Of a stretch of DNA of 44,572 bases, positions 41,793 to 44,572 are shown one piece after another. The stretch's first letter is position 1. Every line of letters starts with the position of its first letter. The stretch is taken from positions 1 to 44,572 of IMG/VR virus record IMGVR_UViG_3300022910_000008; one strand, written 5' to 3'. Below the pieces are notes generated by a model. The model was not told the origin of the DNA and made no database searches. It saw nothing but the letters and a program-made list of their open reading frames with translations. The position numbers and the translations under genes are program-made. The stretch comes from a virus.

Positions 41793-42389
41793 GTGACTAA
41801 TGAGTATGTCTATATTGACGAAAACGGGGTCGAATACAAATGCAAAAACCAAGCAGAGCACGATCGCCTGTGGAGAGACAGGTATCTAAGCGCTGCCGGA
41901 TTAACTTACCAGTCTTTGGTAGAAACTAAAGGTAAAATCGTTACCGTACAAATCCACCCAGGAGAATACGGCGACGATAACAACGACGCCAACAACAAAA
42001 TAGAAGTAGAGGCTGTCTTCCTGTCGTTGTTAGTGAAAGACGTGATTGTCGCGCTAGAGGACAAGGGATTCCAGCTAGAAATAGAGTTTAAATTTGAGGA
42101 TTTTAAAATTCCAATAAACGCCTATCGGAGCAATCCCGTAGAGAAAGTAGACTCGCTAAACGTGCGGTGGGTCGGCTGTAGTATCTATAACGACGACGTT
42201 TGGGAATCTCGAAACCTTGATGACGACAAACCAGGTAAGGGTATAAATTGCCAACCAATGTTCCAAGCGTTCTGTACGTCAGAAGGGGAGTTCAATCCCT
42301 GGACCTCAGACAATTATCGCATAAATCTTTCAATCGTCTTACCGAACGGACAGGTGATCGGTGATTTAGATCCTGAAGAGGTAGAATAA
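41793..42389 (+). CDS. Unknown 198-aa acidic protein
   Basis: Starts at GTG 41793 (MTNEYVYIDENGVEYKCKNQ); no better ATG exists. The N-terminal 30 residues look like a short beta-hairpin plus helix (EYKCKNQAEHDRLWRDRYLS). Residues 45-110 are alpha/beta with an acidic loop (GDDNNDANNK). The C-terminal half is beta-rich with several Trp and Cys residues. Family unknown. Single gene closed by a terminator. Confidence 0.6.
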   Translation: MTNEYVYIDENGVEYKCKNQAEHDRLWRDRYLSAAGLTYQSLVETKGKIVTVQIHPGEYGDDNNDANNKIEVEAVFLSLLVKDVIVALEDKGFQLEIEFKFEDFKIPINAYRSNPVEKVDSLNVRWVGCSIYNDDVWESRNLDDDKPGKGINCQPMFQAFCTSEGEFNPWTSDNYRINLSIVLPNGQVIGDLDPEEVE

Positions 42390-42390
42390 G

Positions 42391-42430
42391 AAAAACCCGG
42401 ACAACCTTTAACAGATTGTCCGGGTTTTTT
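42391..42430 (+). terminator. Bidirectional terminator
   Basis: AAAAACCCGGACAA / TTGTCCGGGTTTTT (14 bp) with an 11-nt loop, between convergent genes. Confidence 0.92.
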
Positions 42431-42439
42431 CTTGTCTAT

Positions 42440-43003
42440 CTATTTCGTGATCGCCTCAACAGCCTTTCGGAAAGCAGTTGCTTCGACCAACAGCGGATGT
42501 AATCGATACCACTTGCGATCGCCGTCTTCGTATTTTAGGATGCTCCACTTCGGTAAAGCTTGATATTCGGGCAGAACATCGTAATCTCCGTGCGGGTCGA
42601 TGTGCACTCTAGCAAGTAAGCACCACTTGTTGGAGTCTATCGAATTACTCATGGTGCAACGTAAATTTCCGCGAGCTTTACCGATCGCCCGCCGACTCAC
42701 GGGCAGTGTTTCGCTAAACTGAAACGAATCGTGAAGCATCGTGAAAAGAGTCTCGTTGTTGCCACCTGAACTAACGATCAAAGACATTAGCAGGCTGTTG
42801 TCCTCAAAAATTCTTAACAAACAGTCAGACACGCAAGAGGAGATCGCTTCGTCGATCAAGTCTTCCATCTTCCGAACCAAAGCCTCGTCAAGTCGATCGC
42901 TAGCATCCACAATCGGAAGATTTGGTCCGTCTTCAAGACTGTGGCGATCGAATAAAGACATTAAATCTGACAAGATTTTCTCATCACGATCATCAATAGG
43001 CAT
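42440..43003 (-). CDS. Unknown 187-aa protein
   Basis: ATG 43003 was chosen because AAGGAAG lies at normal distance upstream; the longer frame would start inside the promoter. The N-terminal half is acidic and helical (DDRDEKILSDLMSLFDRHSL). The C-terminal half is alpha/beta, with CLLARVHIDPHGDYDVLPEY and LPKWSILKYEDGDRKWYRL. Function unknown. Confidence 0.65.
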   Translation of the reverse strand: MPIDDRDEKILSDLMSLFDRHSLEDGPNLPIVDASDRLDEALVRKMEDLIDEAISSCVSDCLLRIFEDNSLLMSLIVSSGGNNETLFTMLHDSFQFSETLPVSRRAIGKARGNLRCTMSNSIDSNKWCLLARVHIDPHGDYDVLPEYQALPKWSILKYEDGDRKWYRLHPLLVEATAFRKAVEAITK

Positions 43004-43029
43004 ATATTCTTCCTTGAAACAACAAGACA

Positions 43030-43058
43030 ATTGTAGTATATAAATTTGACTGTATCAA
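43030..43058 (-). promoter_or_regulatory. Promoter of the 187-aa gene, overlapping a divergent promoter
   Basis: Minus strand: TTGATA, 17 nt, TACAAT. It shares 13 bp with the plus-strand promoter at 43046-43074, so the two probably interfere. Confidence 0.55.
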
Positions 43059-43074
43059 TACAATTCTGTATTAT
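43046..43074 (+). promoter_or_regulatory. Promoter of the 116-aa VGNYF-repeat gene
   Basis: TTGACT, 17 nt, TATTAT, 30 nt before the ATG at 43105. A purine-rich TTGAGG lies near the start. Confidence 0.65.
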
Positions 43075-43104
43075 AAGACAATAAATTGAATTGAGGCATA
43101 CGCA

Positions 43105-43455
43105 ATGAAATTCAAAGATTTGCCAGTCGGGAATTACTTCACTTTTGTCCGCAAAGACAACGACGGCGCTGTAGTGCTTCAGAAGCTTGGGCAGTTTAAA
43201 TTTAGATACGCTAACGGCACGGGTATTACTCCGTACTGCAGAAACGAAACGGTCGAAGACTTAGGAGGGGAATACAAAAAGCCCGAATTCGTTAAATTCA
43301 ATAAATTGGAAGTTGGGAATTACTTTGTTTTTCGCGAACGCAGGACTATCTACCAAAAAGAGTCAAAATATTATATCCGACAGTTCGGAATAGACGACTC
43401 GACCTACTACAACAAAAACGAAGACGTACAAAACCTCAGCAAAGATTCCGATTGA
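43105..43455 (+). CDS. Two-repeat VGNYF protein
   Basis: A 116-aa protein made of two similar halves: MKFKDLPVGNYFTFVRKDND (residues 1-20) and VKFNKLEVGNYFVFRERRTI (64-83). Each is followed by a short segment ending in a basic and aromatic pair of strands (LQKLGQFKFRYANG and QKESKYYIRQFG). Single-copy F..L..G..F.F proteins are frequent unknown phage and plasmid proteins of small beta-barrel type. Here the unit is duplicated in tandem. Function unknown. Confidence 0.65.
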   Translation: MKFKDLPVGNYFTFVRKDNDGAVVLQKLGQFKFRYANGTGITPYCRNETVEDLGGEYKKPEFVKFNKLEVGNYFVFRERRTIYQKESKYYIRQFGIDDSTYYNKNEDVQNLSKDSD

Positions 43456-43495
43456 CTCGTTATACTCATGCAACTCCAAAGTCAATTAAATAAAT

Positions 43496-43540
43496 AAGAA
43501 AAGGCACATCTAACTAAATTAATTAGATGTGCCTTTTCTT
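43496..43540 (+). terminator. Bidirectional terminator
   Basis: An 18-bp stem AAGAAAAGGCACATCTAA and its complement around a loop of about 9 nt. It separates convergent genes. Confidence 0.9.
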
Positions 43541-44012
43541 ATCCAAACAAAGATAACTGAGTAGGATAACACGGAGAATCGATCGCCCGCGTAATAAAAG
43601 CTTGTCCGTCGTACACTGCGAAAAGCTCGCTGCGATGTACGGGTTCGCTCGTAGCTGCAACCACGAAAGAGGTATGCTCTTTGTAGTTGTAGCGAATCTC
43701 GATCGCCCCTGGAATCGATTCCAAGTCGAAGTCCTGAGCGATCAAATAGCCGATCGCCCAGGCGTGAACGGTTCGCTGACCGTTTTCCCCTGTAGCGAGC
43801 GATCGCGCCCTCGTACTTTGGGATACGTAGAATTTTACATCCCGAAGGATGGCTCGATCCACGTAACCGACGACCTTCTTTTTGACTTCTCCGTCGATTT
43901 CAACATCACATTGAATCGAGAACCTTCCCTCATGTTGATGATGGAGATTTCGATAAAGATGTACTCGCTGACCGACGTACTTCTCAAATTCAAAATCTAA
44001 AATATTAGACAT
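43539..44012 (-). CDS. Conserved-type phage/plasmid protein (VHLYRNLH family-like)
   Basis: A 157-aa protein from ATG 44012, starting MSNILDFEFEKYVGQRVHLY; a longer frame would include the upstream hairpin. Residues 14-80 (QRVHLYRNLHHQHEGRFSIQ, then GYVDRAILRDVKFYVSQS) and TVHAWAIGYLIAQD near 82 fit a common uncharacterised phage/plasmid protein pattern (vHvyRNLh ... v.l.dv.F.V ... vHA...G). Function unknown. The start codon lies 6 nt after a GC-rich hairpin. Confidence 0.7.
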   Translation of the reverse strand: MSNILDFEFEKYVGQRVHLYRNLHHQHEGRFSIQCDVEIDGEVKKKVVGYVDRAILRDVKFYVSQSTRARSLATGENGQRTVHAWAIGYLIAQDFDLESIPGAIEIRYNYKEHTSFVVAATSEPVHRSELFAVYDGQAFITRAIDSPCYPTQLSLFG

Positions 44013-44018
44013 AGTAAA

Positions 44019-44039
44019 ACCGCCCCGTGTAGGGGCGGT
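44019..44039 (-). promoter_or_regulatory. Hairpin just upstream of a start codon
   Basis: Minus strand ACCGCCCC / GGGGCGGT with a 5-nt loop, then TTTACT and ATG. It has the same layout as the tape-measure gene start. Confidence 0.6.
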
Positions 44040-44108
44040 AAGAAAGTATATTGTAAGAACACAGCAGGCTTTCACTGCTTTCTCTTATTATACCTTATCT
44101 ATAGAATA

Positions 44109-44572
44109 ATGAGCAACTACGATATCAGTCCCGACGATTTCTTGTACCTTTCAGAAGAACTCGGTCACAAAATCGAACTGTGTACGCCGACACAGACTCA
44201 ACTCGCTGTGCCCGAACTCGGATTTCCTAAAGGCGTCAGCTACGCAAAAAGAAGACTGCGCGGACACGTTATCGAACAAAAAATAGCAATCCCGACCGAC
44301 ACCGGGTTTGTACGGGCGATCGCCTCCAATCAGATCGCCTGCGTCTCAAGTAAAGATTTCAAACTGAGCGATCTAACGCCAAACGTGCGGATTGCTTTTA
44401 ACGGAGAGCTATTTCAAGTCGAGCATAAAAAAGAATACACGCATCGCGGCCACAGCTTGTACCACGAATTAAAGCTGATAAGCGCTTCTACGGCGATCGG
44501 GGACACAGTGGAACAGCCAGACGAAAATCTAGAATACATCGCGCCAGCGTCACCGCAAATTAGTGTTATTTC
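44109..44572 (+). CDS. Unknown protein, cut by the right edge
   Basis: A plus-strand frame from ATG 44109 stays open to the window end (154 codons). It begins MSNYDISPDDFLYLSEELGH. Residues 40-115 include a basic stretch (YAKRRLRGHVIEQKIAIP) and a beta-rich part (GFVRAIASNQIACVSSKDF). No family is recognised. Codon use and HIP1 motifs match the neighbours. Confidence 0.65.
   Translation, partial: MSNYDISPDDFLYLSEELGHKIELCTPTQTQLAVPELGFPKGVSYAKRRLRGHVIEQKIAIPTDTGFVRAIASNQIACVSSKDFKLSDLTPNVRIAFNGELFQVEHKKEYTHRGHSLYHELKLISASTAIGDTVEQPDENLEYIAPASPQISVI

Overview
The window reads as part of a large phage, prophage or phage-plasmid of a cyanobacterium. The palindromes CGATCG and GCGATCGC (the cyanobacterial HIP1 repeat) occur throughout, including inside terminators. 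Most small genes are single transcription units on alternating strands, each with its own promoter and terminator, which is more plasmid- or jumbo-phage-like than a compact phage operon. No tRNA, rRNA, CRISPR array, IS element, terminase, portal or tail-tube gene was recognised; those virion genes would have to lie outside the window.

Layout. (1) 1-7229, minus strand: a capsid operon with a maturation protease-scaffold fusion, major capsid protein, small head proteins, a head-tail connector and two large paralogous proteins sharing an N-terminal module; the last runs off the left edge. (2) 7311-12420: a DUF5662 protein, a genuine DNA polymerase III beta clamp (dnaN) and several unknown genes. 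(3) 12427-16543: a 4-kb accessory block bounded by two facing copies of a 77-nt element that appears to be a new structured RNA. It holds a methyltransferase-like gene, an antirepressor-like gene, a truncated NACHT protein, two tandem paralogs, gene remnants and six related HIP1-containing terminator hairpins. (4) 16552-31989: a SAP-like gene and a 14.5-kb gene for a 4,834-residue tail tape-measure protein. (5) 32085-40746: two KilA-N genes facing each other around an orphan DGQHR/DndB-like gene and a divergent pair of large genes. (6) 40854-44572: small unknown genes, an antirepressor fragment and a gene cut by the right edge.

How the parts fit. The structural genes build a capsid and probably a very long tail. 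dnaN and the two divergent large proteins (656 and 712 aa) all show the beta-clamp fold pattern. The 656-aa protein adds a C-terminal array of Cys pairs, and the two genes are separated by a perfect 27-bp inverted repeat that carries both promoters. Several small genes, and this pair, share a GTAGTC/T box 6-7 nt after the -10, which suggests one regulon. The KilA-N genes have hairpin leaders, and a third, decayed copy of such a leader survives at 14 kb.

Main candidates for new biology: the twin 77-nt RNA with several compensatory base changes, the clamp-derived divergent pair, and the GTAGTY start-site box.
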